A stretch of DNA of 64,000 bases from Gnetum montanum (GCA_015680685.1 MNCI01037673.1:462815-526814), one strand, 5' to 3'; positions 32,641-45,450 are shown, counted from the stretch's first letter. Notes: a model not told the origin generated them from the letters alone. Program-made: numbers and translations.

Positions 32641-35600
32641 TGGGGTTCAACTGTTGCTACTGCTACCTCTTTGGCATCATGGTCAGATCAATGTAGATAC
32701 GATGCTAGCATATCCTAGGATCAATCCCTATGAGTTTAGGATATGACCAAGTAAATGTTGTTGGCCATTTACTAACCACCCTCAATAGCATCTATTTCTA
32801 TTCAAGAGCAAGATTAGCATTGATGACTACCAACTTGTCATTTTTCAAAAATGCATACTCCATGCCAATAGGTAGATTTCTCAACTCTAAGAACTCTTGT
32901 TCAAAATTTTTGAGGGATTTCCAACTCTCCCCAATAGGTATCATCATTTGCATCATTAGAGGGTTGGTGATGAACTTGCTCCATTTCATCCATGGCTTCA
33001 ACATAGGTACATGTCAAGCTCTCGGTACATTCTATGCAAAGTGTGCTACTTCCAAGATTAGCTATCAACCACTAGGTGCCCTCCTATTTTGTGGCTACTA
33101 TGCACAAGTACCTCTAGATATCTACCTCATGTGCACACTATTTGCATGCAAAAATAGATGCTTTTTTCAAAAACCATAGTTTTGCACGTTGTTGCACCTT
33201 GTATCATTGTATGTCATACATGGAACTCATTTCTTCTTGATCTTTCAGAATGCATTTTCCTTGGAAATTTCTAGAGAAAGATCTCTAATGCCCATTTTTT
33301 CATTAATAGTACTTAACCATTCCCTTCCTATAATGATTGAAAAATCCCCTTTCTAGTTCTCAACTTTGATTACTAGGAAATTGATAGGATAAGACCATCC
33401 ACAAATAGTGCTCACAATATCTTCTACTAGTCCCAATGGAATAGTGATGGACTGGTATGCCAATTCTAATCTAATATTGCTCTTCTTAAGAGGTGGTAGG
33501 TTACAGGAAGTATACATCTCATGAAAAATTAGATTAACACCAGAACCTAAATTTAGAAGAGCTTTGCATGATTCATTCCCAGGAATATGTAAATAGATAA
33601 GTGGACTTCCAGGATTGGCTAATTTCCTAGGAAGATTTCCAGCCTAGATCTAATTAGATATGGCATGAGTTAACATAATAACATGAATCCTGGGAGGCAT
33701 TTGGTTTGAAGGGCTCTCAATTTTATGACTTGCAGAGCATGAGCAAGGGGCAAGTAACCAACCACATAAGCTTGTGAGGGCTTAGGAGGATTTTTGGGTC
33801 ATAAGAATGGTCATTTGCGAGATGTAGGTTCTGAACCCTTCAGTTGATTAACCAGTTGTAGATTAATGGTCCTTGTAGCATTACATTTTTATGGCTGGGC
33901 TAAAAGCTCAACTTGGATGGATGGAGTAGGCGGTAGCTATGTTGAAGGTAGAGGAATAGGTGTAGACACATGAGGAGGGTATGGATGGAATATGGAATCC
34001 CCTCCAAGAGTTGGAGAATGAGTTCAGTGATATTCTAGAGGGTGCTGGTAATGTTGAAAAGGAGAAACATGACTAGAAGAGTCATATGGAAATAAGAGTT
34101 ACTAAACATAGTACCCATACAAATCTAGTTGACTATAAGTATAGTGCTACCATGGTGGTGGCATCCCCCACAACTATGGTTGTTCCCACTGGTGATATTG
34201 CTCATATGGTTGTGGTGGAGTTCCACTTGGATAATAAAGTTGTTGCTGGTGGAACTACTAGGGATTGCCTTGAGGATAAGGTAATCTTCAGGGTGTTTGC
34301 CTTTTCAATAGTCATGGATTCAGAGCATACACCCTAGATTCTTGTAAATGCGACACAACAGGGCAAGATCCCTTAGGGTGTTCATAGTGGTAAATGCCAC
34401 ACCCACTATCATTATTTGATTCAATCTCCACAGCTTCTTCTACTAGAGAAACTTTGTCGTTATTGCTTTGGTAGGCATGTTTAGCTTCTTTCCTCCTCCT
34501 ATGGTCACAATCACTACTCTACTCTTTTGATTCTTTTGTGATTTTTATAGCAGTTTGGAATTTTTCATCCAACAAATCCCACATTGTATCTACCTTAGCT
34601 AAGATTTCAAACATAGCTTTTTTGATTGGAAAGGCCTTCCATTACACCACCAGATCAAGAAATGACTCTTCCTCACTATCCCAAAAGTAAACCTCCTTCT
34701 TTCTGATGGAAGGGTCTCTGTTATATTCTTCTACACTTTCTCATTTCATCAACTCTCCTTCTTCTTTTGCTACTTTCTCTATCAACCTTTGTATCTAATG
34801 AACTCTTAATTTTGATAGTGTTCCTTAGGCATAGACCACAAGGGTTTTCCATGTTTCCAAGTGAAGCCCATCTATGATATGGCAATGTTGTTCTTGCTGA
34901 GAGTAATCATGGCTAGGACATTAGTGTAATAATGAATAATATCTATCCCTGGTGGGATCCAAGGGTTTATTTGTTTCTTCTTTATAGCCTTTGATTTTCC
35001 TTCATAGGTTTGACACTCTAGAGTATGTTTAATACTTATCATTAAACAATTCTAGCATTGTATTCCATCGATGGATTGATTTTGGTTCCAGAGATCGATA
35101 CCAGCTTTTCACTTCCTTGATGAGTGTTCTAGGGAACAACTTAAGCTTTTGCTAATCATTTTTAATATTTTCTAAAACACAAGCATCATGAAAAACTTGA
35201 GATTTTACCAATATTTTCAATATTTTGAGGACCTGAGTTATATCCCCCCTTCAATTTGAGGATATTATTCATGTCTAGCCTCTTGATTCGGTTATCTCTT
35301 ACATGCCTGGTAGGAATTCTAACAACGTCTATGATGTTGAGCATATTTTGAGAGACCAACAAAGGTTCATCAAGATGATATTGATGACACCTATGATGTT
35401 CTCTACCATCCCTTCATTCATGGCAATCTTTGTGATTATCATTATTATCCTGTTGTCTGTGGTTCTATACAGATTTGGAGGAGGAAGCTAAACTAGATGA
35501 AGAGGGTGAAGAAGGAGGACTACCACCACTATGATGTCTACCACTTCTCCTTTCTTTATCATAGTCACAATCCCAAAAAATATCATCATTATGCTTATCC

Positions 35601-36148
35601 AAGTTCCTACTTCAACTCTCTTTCTTAGAACTCCCACAACTATGGGGCTTACTATTACCAAAACCTAGATTGTTAATCATTGATTTAGGATTTGGGTTTG
35701 GCTCCCCTTCACTAGAGTTAGGAAGTGGAGATTCTACATGTTCAAAACCCTCAAAAAGAGATTCCTTATTATCCTTTTGATCTAGAAATAGCAAGGGGTT
35801 AGTGAACCATTTTCCCTTCATGTCTTCGTAGAGCTTTTCGTATTTCTGATCTCATTCGCATTATGTCTCAATGGGATGGTAGTCCCGAAAATCATGATCT
35901 TCCACAACATAGTCTCCATGAAGCTCCTTGATGTCCAACCTTGTAAGGATTTGGAGCAACATATTGGAAACAGAATGGTCAGGTGGAAATACAACATTCC
36001 CCTCCATGTCTCACCATCACATTTGTTCATCCTAATGAAGGATGTAAGTAAAATTGGATACAAACTCACCAAGATGAGTGTACACCATTCTACATTTTTG
36101 TGGTACTGTTGACTTAGAATTAGCATGCCTGCAAGAAATAGAAGACAT
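32641..36148 (-). pseudogene. Gag-protease of element B
   Basis: An ATG at 36148 starts MSSISCRHA, followed by VYTHLGEF and HPIET-type blocks that align with C and F gag. WFTNPLLFLDQKDNKESL follows, then an acidic and Ser-rich linker, the capsid-like core and a zinc knuckle near 34395 with one Cys changed to Tyr. The protease at about 33570 reads LLNLGSGVNLIFHEMY; Athila proteases carry DLG, so the active-site Asp is Asn here (codon 33551-33553). The last recognisable part (about 33000-32700) is the spacer before RT. Plus-strand ORFs at 32730-33179 and 34086-34337 are shadows. Confidence 0.8.
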
Positions 36149-36304
36149 TTTTGTTACAAAAAATTTCTTAGTGTTCTTGTAGTATAGTTTTGATTAATTA
36201 TTATGTATTTTTTTTTTTTTTGAATGATTATGACCTTAAGGTTCGATCCAATGATCCCAAATAATATTCACTAAGTCTTAGATAGTACACATATCAAACT
36301 ACAA

Positions 36305-36324
36305 GTCCCTAGCAATACCGCTAC
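36305..36324 (-). promoter_or_regulatory. Primer-binding site of element B
   Basis: Immediately after the 5' LTR end (CTCATCA) the minus strand reads GTAGCGGTATTGCTAGGGAC, matching AGCGCCATTGCCAAGGAC in F with transition changes. The type resembles the tRNA-Asp site of Athila elements. Confidence 0.65.
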
Positions 36325-37201
36325 TGATGAGCAGCAAGTAGACCCTACACCCAATCATATGAATTACTAAGCATTCATGCGTGATCCGGTCAAATTCCAT
36401 GGACTTATAGCCTTCTAAGTACACTAGTCTCTAGGAAGTGAAACCAACCATTGTAATCGTTTTCTTTCCAATTACACTTATGAAATGCAAAGGTATGTTT
36501 AAGTGCAACTAAGGCATATGATTTTTATCATTTTTTATGTTTTCAATTTTAAGTCACCTAAGGATAGAATAATGTATAAAATAAAATAATTAAATTTCTA
36601 ATTTAATCTAACGAGCTACTCCTAACTAATCCTAACATAAGTGTCCATTCCCACTAAACGTACACATCCTAAACATGTTTAACACTACTAGGTTTCCAAA
36701 CGTTAAGCATTACTAGAATTACCCAACGCTAAGCGTATGCTTGAAGTGGTCGTACTTATGTGCTTAATTAACTATTATTTAACCTAGCTTAATTTATCTT
36801 AATTAACTATTTTATTAATTAAAGCATTGAAGCAAATTGCACAAAATAGTAAATGCATAAGTAAATAATTAATCTATTTCAAAGTGCTACAAGGTTTATC
36901 AAAAAGCTCATCTTTATTATCACACACACTGCTATGCTTAGGTGCAACAATGCTTGAATAAGATATGTAAACTCTTGACTTCTACTACAAGCACTTAGAA
37001 AAATATTCTAACTTTCATACAAGAAAACTATAAGATCTCTGCTACAACTATGACAAAGATGTCATAAACACACTAGGTGAGCACGTATTTATAGGTAAAA
37101 ATAGACACTATGTCGATGGGGCCACATCAACACATCAAATAATGCATTGACTAGGCCTAGTCAACAGGTCCCAATCAATGCAACCAATTTACAATTCATC
37201 A
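36325..37201 (-). repeat. 5' LTR of element B (877 bp)
   Basis: On the minus strand it starts TGATGAATTGTAAATTGG (37201) and ends CTGCTCATCA (36325). U3 has short GGCCTAG / TCGAC-like repeats, followed by TATAAATA near 37090, a GTAGAAGTC word, AATAAAGATGAG near 36910, and R-U5 parallel to the 3' copy. Confidence 0.9.
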
Positions 37202-39240
37202 AAATACAATGTTAGAGTTGTTCAATGATAAATACCAGACATACTCAAGTGTTTGAGAAAACAAATCCAAGGATAGAAGCAGGGGACTCATGAATTTCTA
37301 GATGTGGTAATGAGAAAAAACTATTCACTCTTACATTAATGTCTTGACCATGGATTTTCTCAAAGGGAATAGTTGAGGCACATAATCAATGGGTAAAGAA
37401 ACAAGAATAAATAGATCCTTGAAGTTTATGCCCAAGGGAGATTGTCAAAAATGAGAGCTCATTATGTACAAAGGTTACTATATCAAGTTGTTGAAGAAGA
37501 AGGAGAGTTAAGGAAAAGAGACTTTGTGGAGGAATATACTAGGGATCCTTCTCTTTGAAAGAGAGATGTTAGGGTATGTGAGACCCAGGAAGAAAAATCA
37601 ATGAAAGACATGATTCAAAGAAAGATATTACCAATTCAAAAATCTATTAATGATATCACTACAAAGATTGAAAAGATGTAAGATTCTATAAATGACAAGC
37701 TTACAACTACATTGAAGATTATGCAAGAAAAGGCATCACAAGCATTAATCAAAGGAAAAGATAGAAGGAAAAATAGGAAAGCTAGATAAGACAAATACAA
37801 GTACAAACGGAAAGCTATTGTTGTTAAAGAGGTTACTGATTCTAGATTAGGAGATGAAGATGGATGTGATTTATACCAATATAAAAATCCTAAGGGATCA
37901 TGTCTAGTCATGACCCATATTTAAAAATCAAGTGCATACATAATAAATCTAAAGTTTTTAAAGAAATAGATGCCCAATAAATTACCTTATCCACAAAGTA
38001 ACTATAGCTAATCCTATCAACAACAATCGTATTATCCTAGTAGGGCTCATCTTCAAGCTTAAGAGAAATATCATCAACAATGGTAAAACCCACAGTCATA
38101 AGGGATGCCGCCAACAAGATAGTAGTATCCTTATAGCTAATCAAACCCTTACAATTACTATGCCTAGCAACCTATCTCCCCAAGGAATGATCCTACTCAT
38201 CACTACTATCCTACAAACTATCATAGACATATAACTCCATGAGTAGAATCCCCTTCATACCTACCTCATCCTGCAACACATCACTCTCAATAACCTTCTG
38301 CCAATACAACTACCATTCATACAAGGAGAACTACCAACTCAACCTTAACAAAGGAATGTAGCAGGAGTTGTAAACATGCAAGTGGAGGATAATACAAGTA
38401 ATACTAAATGCAAATATAGGAAAAGTTCTTTCCTCAGAACAAGTCCTATGCATGCTAAGAGAATTGGTAAATCTACAAGTCCATCCCAATAGATGCAAGA
38501 AACTATTATTATGACTCCAACACCAATTTATATGCCTCCAAGATTTTCAAATAAATTCATGATTCCTTTGAATCCAAATGTAAAAATCAAGACTATCATG
38601 TTGACTCATATAGTATTAGATTAAATAAAAGTAAGAATTCTTCCTAAGAAACAATAAATCTTGGAATTTTTTTTATTTACTTACAAATTTCTAGGAATCC
38701 ACCATGTAAAGCTCTACTAGACTTAGGCTTTGTAGTTCATTTGATCTCTCAAGAAACGTACAAGATATGGAACTTGTTGCCATTAAAGAAGTGCAACATA
38801 AGACTAGAGCTTACAGAAAAATTAGTCACCGTTCCTTTGAAACAAGTAGATGATGTCATAATCACTATAAATGGATGATCTTATCTAGCATATTTTCTCA
38901 TGAACAATGTGAAGAATGAAAAAAAATATATTTTCTTCTCATTATGAGTAGAACATGACTAAGCATAATTGATACTAAGTTAGAAATTGAAGACTTGTCC
39001 TTGGAAATTTCCAAGGAAGATGAACATGGATCCATACATACACAAAGAATTCTATGCATTACTTACAATGATCAAGGATATAATTCTAGACCAAAAGTTC
39101 ACAATGTCAACACAATCCTTATATCACCCCACAAAAAATTTGAAAAATAAGTGTGTGCAAAAAGAAATAATAGCCACTAAGCCAAAACACAAACAGTGGT
39201 TAAGAAATAAGAGTATAAAACTATCAAAAACATGAATGAA
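37202..39240 (+). pseudogene. Gag (second part) and protease of element H
   Basis: Gag resumes at MLELFNDKYQTYSSV and continues to a zinc-knuckle remnant, CDLYQYKNPKGSC (about 37862-37900), in which Cys and His positions have become Tyr and Asn. A Gln/Tyr/Pro-rich tail follows. The protease at about 38690-38890 reads ALLDLGFVVHLISQETYKIWN, with the DLG active site typical of Athila. RT does not follow; a short open stretch to 39240 ends the coding part. The minus-strand ORF at 37636-37911 is a shadow. Confidence 0.75.
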
Positions 39241-41651
39241 AACATGCAACCCACTTATCAACTTCTATCTCAAGAAAATAACCAAAATAAAAAATCTATA
39301 AAAAGATATCCTCCATTCTAACCATACACTAAAATAAGATAATGAATAAGGAGACCTAGAAACTAAAAGTGAAAATTAAGAGAAAAACATATCTAGGTCC
39401 TCTTAAATAGGAATATCATCTAGTCTAACAAGATACGTATCTTGTTATAAACAAAAACATGATTATCATCATTATTACATGGGATAACATAAAAAAAACA
39501 TAAATCACTAAGGATAATAAATAGGAAACCTAGAGTGGATGACCCTAGGGATGTGCAGTCCATTTTTTGAACCCTTATCCATGAGTTCAATCATGGGGGA
39601 GGTGTCCTATCTTGAATTAGGAATTGGTAAGTGCATTTTAACTTTTTTGTTTTATAAATTTTTGGTTTACAATTTTTTATTATACTTTTCTTAATTTTTA
39701 TTCAATTTTCATTTCCTTGGTATCTTCTCATTCTTTCATATCTTTTCAATTTCTTTGTTTGTTTTCTTATTCTTTCATATCTTTTATTCTTTATACACTT
39801 TTTCATCCTTTACATATTTTAATCTATGACTTATATATATCTTTGTTATTTTACTAATAAAACCATCAATAATACGCAAGACGTTGTCTAGATAAGAAGA
39901 ATTTAATCTTAGGTTATTAAATTATTAAAGGATTAATTATATATACAATGAGACCAAGTCATTCATTTCCCCCATTTCTCGTAATAGGAGGTTTTTATCA
40001 TGGGAATAATGTGATTCTCATTACTCAAACCTAAAATTAACTCATGAATTTTATGCCTTAAAGAAAAGGAGAAAACCAAGTGGGATTGGAAAAGGGTGTG
40101 ACATAAAGGAGATTTATTGAATATTTGGACTCCTTCTATGAGTCCCAATCCTTCATGTAGTCATATCATTGCTCAAATATTTATTAAAATGGAAGCATGT
40201 TTTTAAACTAATAGGTGTTACCTCATTATAAGACTCAAAAGACATGTTACTCATGCCTAAAGGTAGTCCTCTAGTACAGTTAAAATAACATTTAATTTGT
40301 ACATATAATAAACATTCTTAGGGTACCATTGGAAAGATATGTTACCCACACTTGAAGGTAGGCTACTTCCAAGAATATCATGATCTCTTAGACTAGTTTC
40401 ATTATGTGACTAGAAAGACTTGTTACCCATACCTAAAGGTATGATACTGATGGGATTAACATTAGCTATGGAGCTAGAAACACATGTTATATGTGCCTAA
40501 AGGTAGACCTCTAACCAATGGCCAAGATGTCTAGCATTATAAAAAATTGTAATTAATTATTTGTATTTTTTGTTTCCTAAGCTTTCCATGTGAGAAATGG
40601 TATCATCACATGGTTGTGATTGGTCTTATGGATGACAATCTAGGATGATGCAATGCAATGTCATTGGTAAGTAGTATGAACTTGCTTTCAAACCTAGATG
40701 AAAAGGTATAATGATCACTTTAACCATGTCTAAAATATAAGATTCATTATAACTACGGTAAGATACCTAATGTTTCATTTTCCTGAATCCTTTCTTTCAT
40801 CATTCCACCTCACTAGTATATATAATTATGATTTTATGATTTTATATAGCATAGTAATATTTTCTTGTTGAGGCAATTATAACAAGTATGTATTGAAAGA
40901 TACATATCATACACATTCAATTCCTCAAGTACCTACATATATTTGTAGAAGTGGTTATACAAGGGAATTAAGAGTAGGAGATTTCTTTAGGGAGAACCCA
41001 TTTGTATAACTCTTGTGTATCATATTTGATAAAAAATTCCACATCCTCTTGCGTATTCCTAGCTACTAATTCATCTCTTGCATCATTACTAAAACCTCCA
41101 CCAATTAATATGCTTAACCATTTTCATCAACAATAATCATTGGTCTTCTATACATCATCATTGCCTAAGAATCTTAGTTTTTATAATTTTCTCCCTTTTA
41201 GGGGAAATTAACCTATCTACAAGTATCGTTCTTTAGCTAAACATCCTCCAAACAACATTGGCATTCTCCAAGCATCCAAATTTGTTAATATTTTCCAAAA
41301 TCAAGTGAAAATTCTAAATTTTTTATAAGGTGATATTGTAGATACAATATCTCATCCACTATAATATCACATTTATGATACCATAGATATGATGTATTCT
41401 ACATAGTCCCTTATAAATATAACATAACCATTAAGAAAGTTTCATCATTTTCTTCTAAATACACAAGGAGTTCATGTTGTTTTCATGTTCAAAAGCCTTT
41501 TCAGAGCCATATCTTTTAGATTGCACACTCAATTTGAGCCATTCTTGAATCCTTGAGCTCTTAGAGTGAGCCATTCTATCATGAAAAAACACTTATGTGA
41601 ATTTGGGGAAATTTTTGCAAATGCCTAGATAACCTAATCAAGAAGGAAGGG
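39241..41651 (+). other. Post-pol non-coding part of element H (pol deleted)
   Basis: At about 39560-39620, CATTTTTTGAACCC and TCATGGGGGAGGTGTCC align with the segment that follows integrase in C (about 52290-52240), so RT-RNase H-integrase has been removed just upstream. A T/C-rich tract (39640-39830) with a repeated CTTTCATATCTTTT word matches the T-rich stretch of C. The rest corresponds to the region before the env-position ORF. No gene is seen. Confidence 0.6.
40246..40500 (+). repeat. Four copies of the GACATGTTACCCATGCCT motif
   Basis: Copies near 40248, 40333, 40408 and 40473 carry variants of AGACATGTTACCCATGCCTA followed by AAGGT. A (about 14418), B (about 32350) and C (about 51490) each have a single copy in the same place before the env-position ORF. 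The motif is the most conserved non-coding word of the family, and only H has multiplied it. Confidence 0.75.
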
Positions 41652-42449
41652 TGATGAGACGCGATTCGCATGAGCCGCGATATCGCGTCTTCCCCTGCGA
41701 TGTCGCGTACGCGATATCGCAGTCCGTCACCATATCTATAAATAAGAGGTGGCACTTCCCTTATTTCCAATCCTGGCTAGAAGTAGGAAAACTCTGGAAA
41801 TTCGATCACTCCAGAGATAGAATATTTTCCATGTGCCCGCAGTAGGAGTCCCAAAGTGAGCGAATCTTTATTCGAGCAACATTGTACCTGAACACAAGTT
41901 GTGTACGGCAATAAATACGAGCTTTCCAGATAAACCTTGTAGTGCATGGAATAGGATTTTATTTATTGTTTTCTCTCTCNNNNNNNNNNNNNNNNNNNNN
42001 NNNNNNNNNNNNNNNNNNNNNNNNNNNNNNNNNNNNNNNNNNNNNNNNNNNNNNNNNNNNNNNNNNNNNNNNNNNNNNNNNNNNNNNNNNNNNNNNNNNN
42101 NNNNNNNNNNNNNNNNNNNNNNNNNNNNNNNNNNNNNNNNNNNNNNNNNNNNNNNNNNNNNNNNNNNNNNNNNNNNNNNNNNNNNNNNNNNNNNNNNNNN
42201 NNNNNNNNNNNNNNNNNNNNNNNNNNNNNNNNNNNNNNNNNNNNNACATAAAAGACAATAAAAATCATATACCTCGGACTTACTTAACCATACACCGTGA
42301 CAACTACAAGTAAGTCTGGGAAGAAAATGAATAATTAACCCCAAGTGTTCCATGGGGCGTGTAGGCACTTAGTCTGCGGAGTTCGACTGGATCGCGCGTG
42401 CTACGCTCGTTTCGTATGGTTGAGTGTAGGGGTACCTCGCCACTCATCA
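41652..42449 (+). mobile_element. Young solo LTR of the Athila-like family
   Basis: TGATGAG (41652) to ACTCATCA (42449) is flanked on both sides by AAGGG (41647-41651 and 42450-42454), a perfect 5-bp target duplication, with no internal element. U3 is CpG-rich, with two GCGATATCGC palindromes (41677-41686, 41711-41720). TATAAATA is at 41737-41744 and AATAAA at 41910-41915. The many surviving CpGs contrast with all older copies here, so the insertion is recent. Recombination between two LTRs leaves this structure. Confidence 0.93.
41980..42245. other. Assembly gap (266 N)
   Basis: The unresolved bases fall inside the U5 part of the solo LTR. Reading frames across the gap are artefacts. The gap size may be nominal, so the true LTR length is uncertain. 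Confidence 1.
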
Positions 42450-42859
42450 AAGGGTAATAATCTAACGATTTTATATTACATATTGAATGATTTAAAAATT
42501 TTACACTAATTTTAGGACCTATGATTTGATTAGTACTGTTAAAATCAAAATTTGTCTCCTAGGAATGTTATGCATTTTTAAACATTATTCTAACAATTCT
42601 ACATTAAAAAAATTGGGGTAAAATATTTGGATGATTAATTTTGCAAATATTTTAAATTTTGAATGATTTTAAAACTAGAGACTTTTCCAGATTAATGAAA
42701 TCCCAAATGCTACAATCATAATTTTTAAAATTTTTATTGAATCCCAAAATTCAAAGAAGGACATACACAAGCCAGAATTTTTAAAAAATTTTAGGATAAC
42801 TATAACCTCACTAATGATTATAAATGCCTTCAAAAAGAATTTTTGAAGCTGGAGGACCT

Positions 42860-43640
42860 TCGTAATCATGTGAGAAAAGGCCCATAGAAAGAGGCAAGGA
42901 TAGAGGAAGACATAAACCTCCTACTAAAGAACAAGAAGAACAATCATTTTCTGTCCATTATCCAACACTCCAAGCAAGGAAATCTACATAGGCAAAAGCT
43001 ATGGAACCCTCACCAGGTTCAAAACCAAGCCAACAACTCACATTTTTAGAGGACTATGTGAGAGTTATTAGCAACAAGTCAATAATGTCCATAATTATTA
43101 TGGAATTGAACTTTGGCTTATTCATGGAATTTACTCTTGCAAACATTAAGGAACAATTGCAAGTGTCATCATTCTAGCCAATACTTTTCACCAATGGTGA
43201 CTAGTATCTAGGAAAGACTTACCAATTTTGTCACAACAAACACAATGATGCCACACTAAAAATTAAAGATGTCACAATGCCTTATTCAATAGAAGCAATT
43301 ATAAAGGCACTAAACATTCCAAATATTGAAGCTTCCATTGCCTAGATTTCCATAAGATTTGACACAAATGCAAGGAATATTTGGCTATAAAGAGCTTATG
43401 GAATAACACACAAGGAGTTCAATGGATTATCCATTGTAGAAAATATTTATTGTAAGATTGGAACATATCATATTTTTCCTACCAAAAGATTAAACAATAT
43501 CTCCACCTATGTTACCACAAGAAGTACAATTTTAATGAAATGAAATGAAGCTTTCTTACATTCGAACACTCATAGTGTGATATCCCATTTCTACATGTCA
43601 ATGATTACAATCATCCATTGTGTAGAATTATTGTTTAATG
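42860..43640 (+). pseudogene. Env-position ORF of element H, first part
   Basis: The open stretch LEDYVRVISNKSIMSIII, IKDVTMPYSIEAIIKAL and YGITHKEFNGLSIVENIY aligns with IKDILVSCSAQAI and YGIEHKDFGVLTLVDRIH of element A (with A's TAG read as Gln), so it is the N-terminal part of the same protein. It stops near 43640, where a minus-strand LINE begins. Positions 42450-42860 are non-coding H sequence, A/T-rich. Confidence 0.7.
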
Positions 43641-43649
43641 TTAAAATAA

Positions 43650-45450
43650 CTTGAATAATATGTTAAAACATGAAAGAAATGATGCTTGAATTGAAGAAAA
43701 AAGAAAATGAACAAGAAACCTTATTGATGATATTTGTCTAAGTACACTATCGATGACCTTAGATTTATCTTCTTGTGATACTTAGAATCCTTAGAGATAA
43801 TCTAGCACTACCACCACAGTTAGGCCATAAGACAAAAAGGTAATCAATTCCTTTTTATCTTATGCTTGACACAACCCCAAAGTCCTAGCCTTAAATGTTA
43901 CAATTCAAACCCCTCTCCAAAGTGTATCGTGAATAGTTATAACTCCTCATAATAAGATAGCCCTTTCTTCAAGGATTAGTTACATTATTAATAATACAAT
44001 TTTCCCCTTAACATGGAACAAGATGTCACAAATAGGATCTTTTGAAAAGATATTACATTCTCATAAGAAATAAAGATAGACTTTACAAATTAACCAAGCA
44101 CCAATGGAGGTATCAAAAATAAATTATACAAGTTTTTTGTTGTAAGATTATAGTAATTTGTCAAATGGGTAGTCACAACACAAATGAGAAACATATGTAA
44201 CTCATCTTCAAGGGCTTCTGATCTACATAACCTACACATGTGCTCTTCCTGGAGGAGTTGAACCCATCTTCCACTTTTAGTTCTAAGATGATGAGAATTT
44301 AAGTGAAGCTTACTAATAGCATTCGATACTTAATTGGAATATTAGTTGAAAGATAGCGAGCTTATGTATCTAGTTTATTAGATCTAATAGAATGTAAATA
44401 AATTAACTGTTACCTTTTACATTATACCACATTTGTGTTAAAACCTTATGCTTAACTAGTTAGCAAATATGCTTAGGATTTTCTTGCACATATTTCCTAG
44501 AGATATTTCATTTTCTTAATCATTCCATCCCCTAAAAACACCAATCACGGTCTACAAATCCTGAAGAACTACTTTAGAGAATTTATCTTATCTTACGATA
44601 TGCAAGCTATGAGTGTATATAATGAATTGGCACAAGGTTTTTACTTCTAAAGGTAATAAATCATATTTATATAATAATATTAAGTAAATTATTTGCATCT
44701 TCACCTTTAACTCATTGAGAAGAAAAGTTCTTTGCACTCTTTCAATATCTTTCCAAACCTTAGTACTAAGTCTAGGTTCCTAAACAACACATCCATACAA
44801 TACAGTAGAATAGATGATAGTCTAAAAAATTTATTTTATGACCTTCCAAACCCAAAGTCCCAAATCCTTACATTTGGTTTTGAAAGTAAGTAGAAACTTA
44901 AAACATCTTACTATTTTTCCTTTGATGCAGTTCCCCCACATGTAAATGTCCATATAAATGAGACCCAAATATTTAAAAGGATCTACTATTTGCACATCGG
45001 TACCTCTAAAATGGAAATTATAACAAGTGTTTCTTGTACCTTAGATCATCAATTTGGCTTTATCTACATTAACTTGTAGACTAGATGAATGACAATAATT
45101 TTCTAAAATTTGCAACATATTTTGCATGCCTTCTATTGTAGTGGAAATCATGGTAGCATCATCTACATATAAAAGAAGAATCACTACTTGGGATCCAATT
45201 TTAAGAGCATCACTATCTTGATCATTGTACAACCATTCCTACATTTCTATTAATAAAGATACTAAAGAGATTTGGAGAAAATGAATAATCTTACGTAACC
45301 CCAAGCTTTCTCCTAAAATGAAATTTTTTCTCTAAATTGTTGTCTATAATTTCAATAATCACTTCCTCATATAATCTTTAAGTTGTTGCAATCAAATCTA
45401 AAATGAGGCTAATTTTATGCAAGCAAAATCATAGTTTTGTATGAAAGTTT
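43650..45450 (-). mobile_element. LINE fragment (RT and C-terminal Cys motif) inserted in the H ORF
   Basis: The minus strand encodes the second half of a plant LINE ORF2. RT has LLYVDDATMIS (catalytic YVDD at 45169-45158) and SLQVNVDKAKLM. It continues with DPFKYLGLIY, STVLYGCVV, WKDIERVQRTFLL and the terminal MCRLCRSEALEDELHMFL Cys motif near 44250. The endonuclease and early RT are missing, as in 5'-truncated LINEs. Stops are few, so this copy is less decayed than H. A poly(A) tail and target duplication were not identified, so the ends are approximate. Confidence 0.85.

Larger units (their letters stand above)
27389..37201 (-). mobile_element. Element B: Athila-like element with both LTRs, pol deleted, inserted in H gag
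   Basis: B is bounded by LTRs at 36325-37201 (5') and 27389-28254 (3'), both with TGATGA/TCATCA ends. The flanking pentamers are GAATA (27384-27388) and AAATA (37202-37206), a target duplication with one G-to-A change. Between the LTRs are a primer site, gag and protease, a region where the RT-to-integrase block of C is replaced by about 235 bp of unrelated DNA, then the env-position ORF and a polypurine tract. Total length is 9.8 kb. Confidence 0.88.

Noticed and set aside
32730-33179. 149-codon plus-strand ORF in element B
   Set aside because: It is antisense to the protease-RT spacer of B. A parallel shadow at 55066-55509 in C confirms that it mirrors the real minus-strand frame.
41868-42368. 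ORFs of 99-166 codons across the N run
   Set aside because: They are artefacts of translating unresolved bases.
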